A stretch of DNA of 64,000 bases from Scylla paramamosain (Eukaryota; Arthropoda; Malacostraca; Decapoda; Portunidae), in the NCBI RefSeq assembly GCF_035594125.1, contig NC_087181.1, forward strand, positions 7,984,840-8,048,839. The letters run 5' to 3'. How positions within the stretch are numbered: position 1 is the first letter of the stretch; every line of letters starts with the position of its first letter. The position numbers and the translations under genes are program-made. The notes below the pieces were generated by a model. That model did not search any database, had not been told where the DNA came from, and worked only from the letters and a program-made list of their open reading frames with translations. Shown in pieces: positions 41,804-54,385 of this stretch.

Positions 41804-43425
41804 ACTCTATAAAGAGTGTTATTTGTGGGTTTTAGCTTTTTCATACTTAACGAACTTAAAAAAAAAACTCATAATACACGTTTCTCGTAACGTCCTTTCA
41901 TTTTCAAAACATAGGGTTCTTTGCATGTATTTAAGCTTTTTTATAGGTAACATGATCAAAAACACTCAAAATACATGTTTTTGGTAATGTTATTCTGTTT
42001 CTCCATAAAGGGTGTTCTGCATGCCTTTTAGCGTTTTGATATGTAAGGAGCTCAGAAACACTTAAAGGCAAGTTCTTGGTAAAAGTTGGTTTTATTCCCA
42101 TGTCATGTGATTACCCTGCTTTTTAGTGCTTTATTGCCTTTCACGCTCAAAAACACTCAAAAGACATTTTTCTGGTAATGTCATTTTTTTCCCACATAAA
42201 GCTAGTTTCACATGCAATTTGGGGTTTTGGTAACTAAGAATGTGAAAAGCACTCAAAATACACGCATTTGGTAAGGTTGTTCTGTATTCTTAATTAAGAG
42301 CGTTATTCCTGAGTTTCAGCATTTTGGTATCTAAGAAAATTCTTTATATACACGAGTTTTTGCGTTTTTTGCATTGTGGTTCTTGTGAAACTATAAAACA
42401 CTCATTATACACGTTTCTCGTATTATCCTTTTGTATCCCAATATAGAGTGCTTTCCATCCATTTTCGTTTTTTTTGTAGGTAAGAAGCTCAAAAACATTC
42501 ATAATATACCTTTTGGTAATATTATTCTATTTCTCCATATTCGTTGGTTTGCATCCGTTTTAGCGTTTTTCTACGTAAAACACTGAAAAGACACTTTTTC
42601 AGTAATTTTGTGATGGATTCCCATTTTGAGTGACTTCCATATTATTTATCGTTTTGGTGCCTAACATGCTGAAAAACACTCATAAGACAGGTTTCTCGTA
42701 AAGTCGTTTAATTTCCCAATATAGGTGGCTTTGCATGCACTTTAGGATTTGGTACATAACAGTCCGAAAAAAAGCTAAAATTAACTTTTTTTCATAATAT
42801 TCTTTTTTCACATAATTCTTCTGAATTTTGCCACAATTTTGGCATCTAAGAATGTGAAAAACACTCAAAATACACGCATTTGGCAAGGTTGTTCTGTTTC
42901 TCAATTATGAGTGTTATTCAGAAGTTTCAGCATTTTGGTTTTTGCGTTTTTTGCCTAGTGGTTCTTGAGAATCTATAAAACACTCATTATACACGTTTCT
43001 CGTAATGTCCATTTGTTAACCAATATAGAGAGGTTTGCATCCATTTTCGTTTTTTTTGTAGGTAACAAGCTCAAAAACACTTAAAATATACCTTTTTGGT
43101 AATGTTATTCTATTTCTTCATATTGGTTGGTTTGCATCCGTTTTAGCGTTTTTCTACGTAAAACACTGAAAAAAAAAAACGTTTTTAGTAATTTTGTTTT
43201 GGATTCCCATATAGAGTGACTTCCATATTATTTATCGTTTTGGTGTCTAGCATGCTGAAAAACACTCAAAAGACAGTTTTCTTGTAAAGTCGTTTAATTT
43301 CCCCATACAGATGGCTTTGCATGCACTTTAGAGTTTGGTACATAACAGTCCGAAAAAAAAGCTAAAATTAACTTTTTTGATAATGTTCTTTTTTCACATA
43401 ATTTCTCTGTAATTTTTCCCACATA
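41804..43425 (-). repeat. 11-mer HOR satellite, reversed block
   Basis: Minus-oriented HOR starting from m3 at 41,813. It runs through m2, m1, m11, m10, m9, m8, m7, m6, m5 to m4 (GCCACAATTTTGGCATC, 42,845), where it jumps straight to m10/m9 (CTAAGAATGTG), losing m1-m3 and m11. It then continues to m4 near 43,420, where orientation flips. Confidence 0.85.
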
Positions 43426-43757
43426 ATGTCTTTTCCTTGTTTTACGTAGAAAAACGCTAAAACGGATGCAAACCAATCAATATTAAGAAATAGAATAAGA
43501 TTACCAAAAAGGTATATTTTTAGTGTTTTTGAGCTTTTTACTTACAAAAAACGCGAAAATGGATGCAAACCTCTCTATATTGGTTAACAAATGGACATTA
43601 CGAGAAACGTGTATAATGAGTGTTTTATAGATTCTCAAGAACCACTAGGCAAAAAACGCAAAAACCAAAATGCTGAAACTTCTGAATAACACTCATAATT
43701 GAGAAACAGAACAACCTTGCCAAATGCGTGTATTTTGAGTGTTTTTCACATTCTTAG
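42845..43757. repeat. Local inverted repeat around 43.3 kb
   Basis: The left arm 42,845-43,172 (m9-m7, minus) is matched by the reverse complement of 43,430-43,757 (m7-m9, plus), around a spacer of about 257 bp. By eye the outer 200 bp or so is identical, including private variants (GCCTAGTGG, GAGAATC, CCATTTGTTAACC) and a shared deletion that joins CATTTTGG to TTTTTGCG. The inner 120 bp differs at several positions. Confidence 0.85.
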
Positions 43758-44130
43758 TTACCAAAACCTCAAATTGCATGTGAAAGTAGCTTTATGTGGG
43801 AAAAAATTCACATTACCAGAAAAGTGCCTTTTCAGTGTTTTTTTTTTTAGCATGATAGGCAATAATGTACTAAAAAGCAGGGCAATCACATTCCATGGCA
43901 ATAAAACCAACTTTTACCAAGAACTTGCCTTTAAGTTTTTTTGAGCTCCTTATATACCAAAACGCTAAAACGCATGCAAAACACCCTTTATGGAGAAACA
44001 AAATAACATTACCAAAAACATGTATTTTGAGTGTTTTTGATCATGTTACCTCTAAAAACGCTTAAATACATGCAAAGAAACCTATGTCTGTGAAAAGAAA
44101 GGACATTACGAGAAACGTGTATGGAGTTAA
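43426..44130 (+). repeat. 11-mer HOR satellite, short forward block
   Basis: Plus monomers m7 (from the disturbed TAATGTCTTTTCCTTG), m8, m9, m10, m11, m1 and m2, breaking off at GAGAAACGTGTA in m2 at about 44,128. Confidence 0.85.
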
Positions 44131-44964
44131 AAAACACTTAAAGGCAAGTTCTTCATAAAAGTTTTTATTCCCAATAATGTGAATGTTCTGCTTTTTATTG
44201 CTTTGTTGCATATCACGCTCAAAAACACTCGAAAAATTTTTTTCTGGTAATGTCATATTTTCCCACATAAAGCTAGTTTCGCATGTAATTTGGTAATTTC
44301 GTAACTAAGAATGTGAAAAAAACTCAAAATACACAATTTGGTAGGGTAGTTCTGTTTCTCGATTAAAAGTGTTATTCATGCATTTCGTCATTTTGATATG
44401 TAAGAAACTTCTCTATATATACACGAGTTTTTGCGTTTATTCCCTTGTGGTTCTTGTGAAACTATAAAACACTCATTATACACTTTTCTCGTAATGTTCT
44501 TTTGTTTCCTAATATAGAGTGTTTTCCATCCATTTTTGCATTTTTTGTAGGTAACAAGCTTAAAAACACTCAAAATACATCTTTCTGGTAATGTTATTCT
44601 ATTTCTTCAAATTGGTTGGTTTGCATCCGTTTTAGCGTTTTTCTTCGTAAATCTCTGAAAATACTCGTTTTCAGTAATATTGTTGAAATTGCTTCTGGTA
44701 CAGGTTTCTGGTAAAGTCGTGTAATTTTCCCATATAGGTGGCTTTGCATGCACTTCAGGGTTTGGTACATAACTCTGGAAAAAAGCTAAAATTATTTTTT
44801 TTTTAATTTTTTTCCTTACCTAATTTCCCTGAATTTTGCCAGAATTTTGGCATCTCGGTACCTATGAAGATAAAAAACAAAAAAAATAATTTTTCTATTC
44901 ATTTTATTTATTTTTTTTTTCTCTATAAAGAGTGTTATTTGTGTGTTTTAGCGTTTTGGTACTT
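44131..44964 (-). repeat. HOR block, inverted copy of 5,645-6,482
   Basis: Minus-oriented m11 to m3. Reverse-complemented, it matches 5,645-6,482 nearly base for base, including rare states such as the short m5/m6 junction (TTTCTGGTACAGG in one, CCTGTACCAGAAGC in the other) and ACACTCGAAAAATTTTTTTC. A translated frame in each copy differs by a single residue over about 60. Confidence 0.85.
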
Positions 44965-44975
44965 AAGTACCAAAA
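44954..44975. repeat. Perfect palindrome at HOR inversion junction (second copy)
   Basis: The same 22-bp palindrome centred on GGTACTTAAGTACC as at 5,634-5,655, again with m3 leaving both ways. Because the surrounding region is the inverted copy of 1-6,482, both palindromes probably descend from one inversion event. Confidence 0.9.
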
Positions 44976-47900
44976 TGCTAAAACCCACAAATAACACTCT
45001 TTATTGACAAAGAAAAAAAAAATATCATTTTTTTTATTGATCTTCATAGGTACCGAGATGCCAAAATTCTGGCAAAATTCAGGAAAATTACGTGAAAAAA
45101 AGAATATTATTAAAAAGGTTAATTTTATTTTTTTTTCGGACTGTTATGTACCAAACCCTAAAGTGTATGCAGGGCCACCTATATGGGGAAATTAAACGAC
45201 TTTACAAGAAACCTGTCTTTTGAGTATTTTCAGCATGTTAGGCATCAAAACGATAAATAACATGGAAGTCACTCTATATGGGAATCCAAAACAAAATTAC
45301 TAAAAAACGTGTCTTTTCTGTTTTACGTAGAAAAACGCTAAAACGGATGGAAACCAACCAATATGAAGAAATAGAATAACATTACCAAAAAGGTATATTT
45401 TGAGTGTTTTGATCATGTTACCTATAAAAACGCTTAAATACATGCAAAGAACCTTATCTTTAGGAAACAAAAGGACATTACGAGAAACGAGTATTATGAG
45501 TGTTTTTACGTTCCTTAAGTACCAAAAAGCTTAAACCCACAATTAACACTCTTTATAGAGAAAAAATGAGTAAATAAATGAAAAAAATAGCTTTTTTTTT
45601 GGTTATTGATCTTCATAGGTACCGAGATGCCAAAATTCTGGCAAAATTCAGGGAAATTATGTGATAAAAAGAATATAAAAAAAGTTATTTTTAGCTTTTT
45701 TTCAGACCGTTATGTATCAAACCCTAAAGTGCATGTAGAGCCACCTATATGGGGAAATTAAACAACTTTACCTGAAATCTGTCTTTTGCCTGTTTTTCAT
45801 TATGTTAGGCACCAAAACAATAAATAATATGGAAGTCACTCTGTATGGGAATCCAAAACAAAATTACTGAAAACGTGTCTTTTCAGTGTTTTACGTAGAA
45901 GAACGCTAAAACGAATGCAAATCAACCAATATCATGAAATAGAATGATATCACCAAAAAGGTATTTTTTTTTGTTTTTGAGCGAAAATGGATGCAAATCT
46001 CTGTATATTGGGAAACAAAAGCACATTACGAGTAACGTTTATAATGAGTGTTTTATAGTTTCACAAGAACCAAAAGGCAAAACAAGCAAAAACTCGTGTA
46101 TATGGAGATGTTTCTTAAATTATGACTGTTTTTAAGTTCCTTAAGTACCAAAACATTAAAACCCACAAATAACAATCTTTAAAGATAAATAAAAAAATAA
46201 ATTCAAGAAATATCTTTTTTTTTTTTATTGATTGTCATAAGTACCGAGATACCAAAATTCTGCCTAAATTCAGGGAATTTATGTGGAAAAAAGAACATTA
46301 TCAAAAAAGTTAATTATAGCTTTTTTTCGGATTGTTATTTACCAAACCCTAAAGTGCATGCAAAGCCACCTATATGAGGAAATTAAACGCCTTTACCAGA
46401 AACCTGTCTTTTCAGTGTTTTTCAGCAAGTTAGGCACCAAACCGATAAATAATATGGAAGTCAGTCAATATGTGAATCCAAAACAAAATTACTGAAAACG
46501 TGTCTTTTCAGTGTTTACGTAGAAAAACGCTAAAGTGGATCCACACCAACCTATATGAAGAAATAGAATAACATTACCAAAAAGATATATTTTGAGTGTT
46601 TTTGAGCTTGTTAACTACACAAAAATGCAAAAATGGATGTAAAGCACTCTATATTAGGAAACAAAAGGACATTTCGAGAAAAGTGTATAATGAGTGTGTT
46701 ATAGTTTTAAAAGAACCACAAGGCAATAAACGCAAAAACTCGTGTATATAGAGAAATGTCTTACATACCGAAATGATGAAATGCATGAATAACACTTTTA
46801 ATCGATAAACAGAACTACCTTACCAAATTGTGTATTTTGAGTGTTTTTCACATTCTTAGTTACAAAATGCCAAATTACATGCGAAACTACCTTCATGTGG
46901 GAAAAAAAATGACATTACCAAAAAAGTTTCTTTTTAGTGTTTTTGAGCGTGATATGCAACAAAGCACTAAAAAGCAGAAAACTCACATTACATGGGAATA
47001 AAACCAACTTTTACGAAGAACTTGCCTTTAAGTGTTTTTTAACTCCTTACATACCAAATCGCTAAAACGCATGCAAAACACCCTTTATGGAGAAACAGAA
47101 TAACATTACCAAAAACATGTATTTTGAGTGTTTTTGATCATGTAACCTATAAAAACGCTTAAATACATGTAAAGAACCCTATGTTTGTATAACAAAAGGA
47201 CATTTCGAAAATCGTGTATTATGAGTGTTTTTAAGTTCCTTAAGTACAAAAAAGCTAAAACCCACAAATAACACTCTTTATAGGGAGAAAAAAAAATTTG
47301 TTATTCATCTTCATACGTACCGATATGCCAAAATTCTGGCAAAATTCATCGAAATTAAAAAAAAAAATTCATTATAAAAAATTAATTTTAGCTTTTTTCC
47401 GGAGTTATGTACAAATCCTGAAGTGCATGCAAAGCCACCTATATGGGGAAATTACACGACTTTACCAGAAACCTGTCTTTTGAGTGTTTTTCAGCAATTT
47501 CAACAATATTACTGAAAATTTGTCTTCAGTGATTTACGTAGAAAAACGCTAAAACGGATGTAAACCAACCAATATGAAGAAATAGAAGAACATTACCAAA
47601 AAGATATGTTTTGATATGTTTTTCAGCTTGTTACCTACAAAAAAAGCAAAAATGGATGGAAAGCACTTTATATTGGCAAAGAAAAGGACAATACGAGAAA
47701 CGTGTATGAGCGTTTTATAGTTTGAAAAAAAACCACAAGGTAAAAAAACTCAAAAACTCGTGTACATAAAGAAGTTTCTTACATACCAAAAAGCTGAAAC
47801 TCATGAAAAACACTTTTAATTTTGAAACAGAAATACCATACCAAATGTGTGTATTAGAAAAGTTTCTTACATACCAATATGCTGAAACTCATGAATAACT

Positions 47901-50900
47901 ATTAATTAAGAATTAGAACAACCTTACTAAAGGCCTGTGTTTTGAGTTTTGTTTTCACATTCTTAGTTACGAAAACGCCAAATTCCATGCAAAACTAGCT
48001 TTATATGGGAAAAAAAAATATATTACCAGAAAAGTGTCTTTTGAGTGTTTTTGAGCCTGTTAGGCAATAAAGCACTAAAAAGCAGGGCAATCACATTACA
48101 TGGGAATAAAAACAACTTTTACCAAGAACTTGCCTTTAAGTGTTTTTGAGCTCATTACATACCAAAACGCTAAAACGCATGCAAAACACCTTTTATGGAG
48201 AAACAGAATAAAATTACCAAAAACATATATTTTGAGTGTTTTTGATCATGTTATCTATAAAAACGCTTAAATACATGCAAAGAACCTTATGTTTGCAAAA
48301 CAAAAGAACATTACGAGAAATGTGTATTATAAGTGTTTTTAAGTTCCTTAAGTACCAAAAAGCTAAAACCCACAAATAACACTCTTTATTTAAAAAAAAA
48401 AAAAAAAGTAAGAAAATAAAAAAATAGGATTTTTTTTCTTTGTTATTCATCTTCATAGGTACCGAGATGCCAAAATTTTGGGAAAATTCAGGGCTATTAT
48501 ATGATAATAGAAAATTATCAAAAAAGTTAATTTTAGCTTTTTTTTCGGACTGTTATGTACCAAACCTTAAACTGCATCCAAAGACTCCTATATGAGGAAA
48601 TTAAACGACCTTACCAGAAATCTGTTTTTTGAGTGTTTTTCAGCATGTTAGGCAGCAAAACAATAAATAATAAGGAACTCACTCTATATGAGAATCCAAA
48701 ACAAAATTGTTGAAAACATGTCTTTTCACTGTTTTACGTAGAAAAACGCTAAAACGGATGCAAACCAACCAATATCAAGAAATACAAAAACATTACCAAA
48801 AAGGTATATTTTTGAGCTTGTTACCTACAAAAAAACGCGAAAATTGATGCAAAGCACTCTATATTAGAAAACAAAAGGACTTTGCAAGAAAAGTGGATAA
48901 TGAGTTTTTTATAGTTCAAAAGAACCAAAAGGCAAAAAACACAAAAACTCGGGTATATGGAGAAGGTTTCTAGATACCAAAATGCTGAAACTCATGAATA
49001 ACACTAATAATTGAGAAAAAGAACATCCTTACTAAATGTGTGTATTTTTTAGTGCTTTTCACATTCTTACTTACCAAAACCCCAAATTGCATGCGAAACC
49101 ACCTTTATGTGAAAAAAAAAATAACATTACCAGAAAAGTGTTTTTTAAGTGTTTTTGAGCGTGATAGGCAATAAAGCACTAAAAAGCAGGGCAATCATAT
49201 TACATTGGAATAACACCAATTTATATCAAAAACTTGCCTTTAAGTGTTTTTGAGCTAATTATATACCAAACCGCTAAAACGCATGCAAAACAAACTGTAT
49301 GGAGAAACAGAATAACATTACCAAAAAACATGTATTTTGATTGTTTTTGATCATGTTATCTATAAAAACGCTTAAATACATGCAAAGAACCTTATGTTTG
49401 GGAAACGAAAGAACATTACGAGAAACGTGTATTATGTGTTTTTTTAAGTTCCTTAAGTACCAAAAAGCTAAAACCCACAAATAACACTCTTTATTTAGAA
49501 AATAAATAATTGAAAAATTTTAAAAAATAGAAATTTTGTTTTGTTTTTGTTTTTTATCTTCATAGGTACTGAGATTCCAAAATTCTTGGAAAATTCAGGG
49601 CAATCATATGATAAAAGAATATTATCAAAAAAGTTAATTTCAGCTTTTTTTTCGGACTGTTATGTACCAAACTCTAAAGTGCATGCAAAGCCTCCTATAT
49701 GAGGAAATTAAACGACCTTACCAAAAATCTGTGTTTTGAGTGTTTTTTAGCATGTTAGTTACCAAAACGATAAATAATAAGGAACTCACTCTATATGGGA
49801 ATCCAAAACAAAGTTACTAAAAACGTGTCTTGTCAGTGTTTTACGTAGAAAAACGCTAAAACGGATGCAAAGCAAACAATATCAAGAAATAGAAAAAACG
49901 TTACTAAAAAGGTATATTTTGAGTGTTTTTGAGCTTGTTACCTACAAAAAACGCGAAAATTGATGCAAAGCACTCTATATTGGGAAACAAAAGAACATTG
50001 CAAGAAAAGTGTATAATGAGTTTTTTATAGTTCAAAAGAACCACAAGGCAAAAAACGCAAAATCTCGCGAATATGGAGAGGTTTCCTAGATAAAATGCTA
50101 AAACTCATGTATAACACTCCTAATTGAGAAAAAGAACAACCTTAATAAATGCGTGTATTTTGAGTGCTTTTCACATTCTTAGTTACCAAAACCCCAAATT
50201 GCATGCAAAAATAGATTTATGGAAAAAAAAATGACTTTACCAGAAAAGTGTCTTTTTAGTGTTTTTGAGCGTGATAGGCAATGAAGCACTAAAAAGAAGG
50301 GCAATCACATTACACTGGAGGAAAACAAATTTTTACCAAGAACTTGCCTTTAAGTGTTTTTGAGCTCCTTATATACCAAAACAGTAAAACGCATGCAAAA
50401 CACTCTTTATGGTGAAACAGAATAACATTACCAAAAACATGTATTTTTTAGTGTTTTTGATCATGTTACCAATAAAAACGCTTAAATACATGCAAAGAAC
50501 ACAATTTTTGGGAAAGAAAAGGAGATTACGAGAAACGTGTATTTTGAGTGTTTTTAAGTTCATTAATTACCAAAAAGCTAAAAGCCACAAATAACACTCT
50601 TTATTGAGAAACAATAAATAAAAATTTAAAAAAATACGATATTTTTTTTTCTTTTTTATCTTCAGAGGTACCGAGATGCCAAAATTCGGTTAAAATTCAG
50701 GAAAATACGTGAAATAAGAACATTATCAAAAAAGTTAAATTTAGCTTTTTTTTGGACTGTTATGTACCAAACCCCTAAACTGCATGCAAACCCACCTATA
50801 TGGGGAAATTAAACGTCTTTGCCAGAAAGCGGTCTTATGAGTGTTTTTTCAGGATGTTAGGAACCAACACGATCAATAACATGGAAGTCAATCTATATGG

Positions 50901-52839
50901 GAATCCAAAACAAAATTACTAAAAACGTGTCTTTTCGGTGTTTTACGTAGAAAAACGCTAAAACGAATGCAAACCAACCAAAATGAAGAAATAAAATAAC
51001 ATTACCAAGAAGGTATATTTTGAGTGTTTTTGAAATTGTTACCTACAAAAAACGCGAAAATAGATGGAAAGCACTCTATATTGGGAAGCAAAAGGACATT
51101 ACGAGAAATGTGTATAATGAGTGTTTTATAGTTTCACAAGAACTACAAGGCATAAAACGAAAAAACTCGTGTATATAGAGAAGTTTCTTACATTCCAAAA
51201 TGCTGAAAATCTGAAACAGCACTCTTTATTGAGAAAAAGACAAATCTTACTAAATGCGTGTATTTTGAGTGCTTTTCACATCCTTAGTTACCAAAACCCC
51301 AAATTGCATGCGAAACCAGCATTATGTGAGAAAAAAATGACATTACCAGAAAAATGTCTTTTGAGTGTTTTTGAGCGTGTTAGGCAAAAAAGCACTAAAA
51401 AGCAGGGCAATCACATTACATTGGAATAAAACCAATTTTTAACAAGAACTTGCCTTTAAATGTATTTGAGCTCCTTATATACCAAAACATTAAAATGCAT
51501 GTAAAATACACTTTATGGTAAAACAGAATAATATTACAAAAAACATGTATTTTGAGTGTTTTTTAAATGTTACCAATAAAAACGCTTAAATACATTTAAA
51601 GAACCCTATTTTGGGGAAACGAAAGGGCATTAAGAGAAACGTGCATTATGAGTGTTCTTAAGTTCATTAAGTACGAAAAAGCTAAAAGCCACAAATTACA
51701 CTCCTTATTGAAAAAAAAATAAAAATAAATAAATAAATAAATAAATACGATATTTTTTTTTTTCATTGTTATTCATCTTCACAGGTAACGAGGTGCCAAA
51801 ATTCGGGCAAAGTTCAGTAAATTATATGAAAAAAGAACATTTTAAAAAAAGGAAATTTAGCTTTTTCTTCGGATTGTTATGAACCAAACCCCTAAAGTGC
51901 ATGCAAAGCCACCTATATGGGGAAATTAAACGTCTTTTCCAGAAAACTGTCTTATGAGTGTTTTTCAGCATGTTAGGAACCAACACGATAAAAACCCAAG
52001 GAAGTCAATCTATATGGGAATCCAAAACAAAATTACTAAAAACGTGTCTTTTCGGTGTTTTACGTAGAAAACGCTAAAACGGATGCAAACCAACCAAAAT
52101 GAAGAAATAGAATAACATTACCAAAAAAGTATATTTTGGGCGTTTTTCAATTTGTTACCTACAAAAAACGCGAAAATGGATGGAAAGAACTCTATTTTGG
52201 GAAGCAAAAGGCACCAAAAAGCATTTTAGGCACCAAAACGATTAATATCATACTCACTCTATATGGAAATCCAAAAAAAAAAAAATCACTGGAAACGTGT
52301 CTTTTAAAAGATTTACGTAGAAAAACGCTAAAACGGATGCAAACCAACGAATATGAAGAAATAGAATAACATTACCAAAAAAATATATTTTGTGTTCTTG
52401 AGCCTGTTACATAAAAAAAAAAACGCAAAAATGGATGCAAAGCACTCAATATCAGGAAAAAAAGGACATAACGAGAAACGTGTATAATGAGTGTTTTATA
52501 GTTTCACCAGAATCGCAATGCAAAAAACGCAAAAACTCGACTATATGGAGAAGTTTCTAAGATACTAAAATACTGAAACTCATGAATAACACTCTTAATC
52601 AAGAAACAGAACAACCTTACTAAATGCGTGTATTTTGAGTGCTTTTTTACATTCTTAGTTACCAAAACCCGAAATTCCATGCGAAACTAGATTTATGTGG
52701 GGAAAAAAATAACATTACCAGAAAAGTGTCTTTGAGTGTTTTTGAGCGTGTTAGGAAATAAAGCACTAAAAAGCATGGCAATCACATTACATGGGAATAA
52801 AACCAACTTTTTCGAAGAACTTACCTTTTAGTATTTTTG
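44965..52839 (+). repeat. 11-mer HOR satellite, forward array
   Basis: HOR units with m3 landmarks near 44,987, 45,538, 46,162, 47,262, 48,377, 49,475, 50,590 and 51,690. Up to 50,610 it is the reverse complement of 1-5,640 (coordinates sum to about 50,610), keeping the same two short units at its start and the same double m9 (47,800-47,900). From 49,490 to 51,290 it is also mirrored by 54,390-56,180. The unit at 51,690 has an expanded AAAT run. A disturbed unit at 52,215-52,225 joins m8 to m6. The block ends in m11 at 52,839. Confidence 0.9.
51720..51747 (+). repeat. (AAAT)n microsatellite in m3
   Basis: An AAATA start followed by six TAAA steps, inside the slippery part of m3. Shorter AAAT runs stand at the same place in most units, so this is a local expansion. 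Confidence 0.85.
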
Positions 52840-53296
52840 ACATGCATTTAGTAAGGATGCTCTGTATCTCAATTAAGAGTGTTATTCATGAGTTTCAGCA
52901 TATACACGAGTTTTTGCGTTTTTTGCCTTGTGGTTTTTTTGAACTATAAAACATTCATTATACACTTTTCTCGCAATGTCCCTTTGTTTCCCAATATAGA
53001 GTGCTTTTGTATCCATTTTCGCGTTTTTTTTTTTTTGTAGGTAACAAGCTCAAAAACACTCAAAATATACATTTTTTGTAATGTTTTTCTGCTACTTGAT
53101 ATTGGTTGGTTTGTATCAGTTTTAGCGTTTTTCTACGTAAAACACTGAGAAGACACGTTTTCAGTAATTTTCTTTTGGATTCCCACATAGAGTGAGTTCC
53201 TTATTATCTGTCGTTTTGGTGCCTAACATGCTGAAAAACTCTCAAAAGACAGATTTCTGGTAAGGTCTTTAATTTCCTCATATGGGAGGCTTTAAA
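52840..53296 (-). repeat. Inverted HOR insert of about 460 bp
   Basis: Minus-oriented m9 to m5 between two plus blocks. The left joint is TATTTTTGA/CATGCATTTAG, the right GGAGGCTTTA/AATGTCTTTTC. Both joints reappear, reverse-complemented, at 59,203 and 58,731. Confidence 0.85.
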
Positions 53297-54385
53297 TGTC
53301 TTTTCAGTGTTTTTGAGCGTGTTACGCAATAAAGCACTAAAAGCCAGGGCAATCACATTACATGGGAATAAAACCAAATTTTACCAAGAACTTGCCTTTA
53401 AGTGTTTTTTAGCTCCATATATACCAAAACGCTAAAACGCACGCAAAACACACTTTATGGAGAAAGAGATTAACATTACCAAAAACATATATTTTGAGTG
53501 TTTTAATCTTGTTACCAATAAAAACGCTTAAATACATGCAAAAAACCCTATTTTTGGGAAACGAAAGGACATTACGAGAAACGTGTATTATGAGTGTTTT
53601 TAAGATCATTATTTACCAAAAAGCTAAAAGCCACAAATAACACTCTTTATTAGGAAAAAAATAAACAAATACAAAAATACGATATTTTTTTTTTCTTTCT
53701 TTTTCATCTTCACAGGTACCGAGATGCCAAAATTTGGGGAAAATTCAGGAAATTATGAGTCAATTATCAAAAAAGTTAATTTTAGCTTTTTTTCGTACTG
53801 TTATGTACCAAACCCTAAAGTGCATGCAAAGCCACCTATATGGGGAAATTAAACGTCTTTGCCAGAAAACTGTCGTATGAGTATTTTTCAGCTTGTTAGG
53901 CACCTTAACGGTAAATAACATGCAAGTCACTCTATATGGGAATCTAAAACAAAATTACTGAATTACCTACTGTCTTTTCGGTGTTTTACGTAGAAAAACG
54001 CTAAAATTGATGCAAATAACCAATAAGAAGAAATAAAATAACATTACCAAAAAGGTACATTTTGAGTGTTTTTGAGCTTCTTACCTACAAAAAAACGCGA
54101 AAATGGACGCAAAACACTCCCTATTGAGAAACAAAAGGACATTACGAGAAACGTGTATAATGAGTGTCTTATTTTTTTTTGAGCAAACGAACTTGTGGTT
54201 CACAAGAACCACAAGGCAAAAAACGCAAAAACTCGTGTATATAAAGAATTTTCTTAGATACCACAATGCTGAAACTCATGAATAACAATATTAATTGAGA
54301 AACAGAACAACCTTACCAAATGCGTGTATTTTGAGTGTTTTTCACATACTTAGCAAAACCCCAAATAGCACGCAAAACTATGTTC
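53297..54385 (+). repeat. 11-mer HOR unit, direct copy of 11.4-12.5 kb
   Basis: m10 to m10, one unit, with m3 near 53,640. It matches about 11,440-12,540 better than other units. Shared states are ATGAGTCAATTATC in m4, CACTCTATATGGGAATNTAAAAC in m6, CCAATAAGAAGAAATAAAAT in m7, and the gained hairpin in m8. Confidence 0.85.
54192..54215. repeat. 10-bp-stem hairpin in m8 extension (second copy)
   Basis: CTTGTGGTTC ACAA GAACCACAAG, identical to 12,341-12,364 and in the same unit context, so it was inherited by duplication. Confidence 0.85.
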
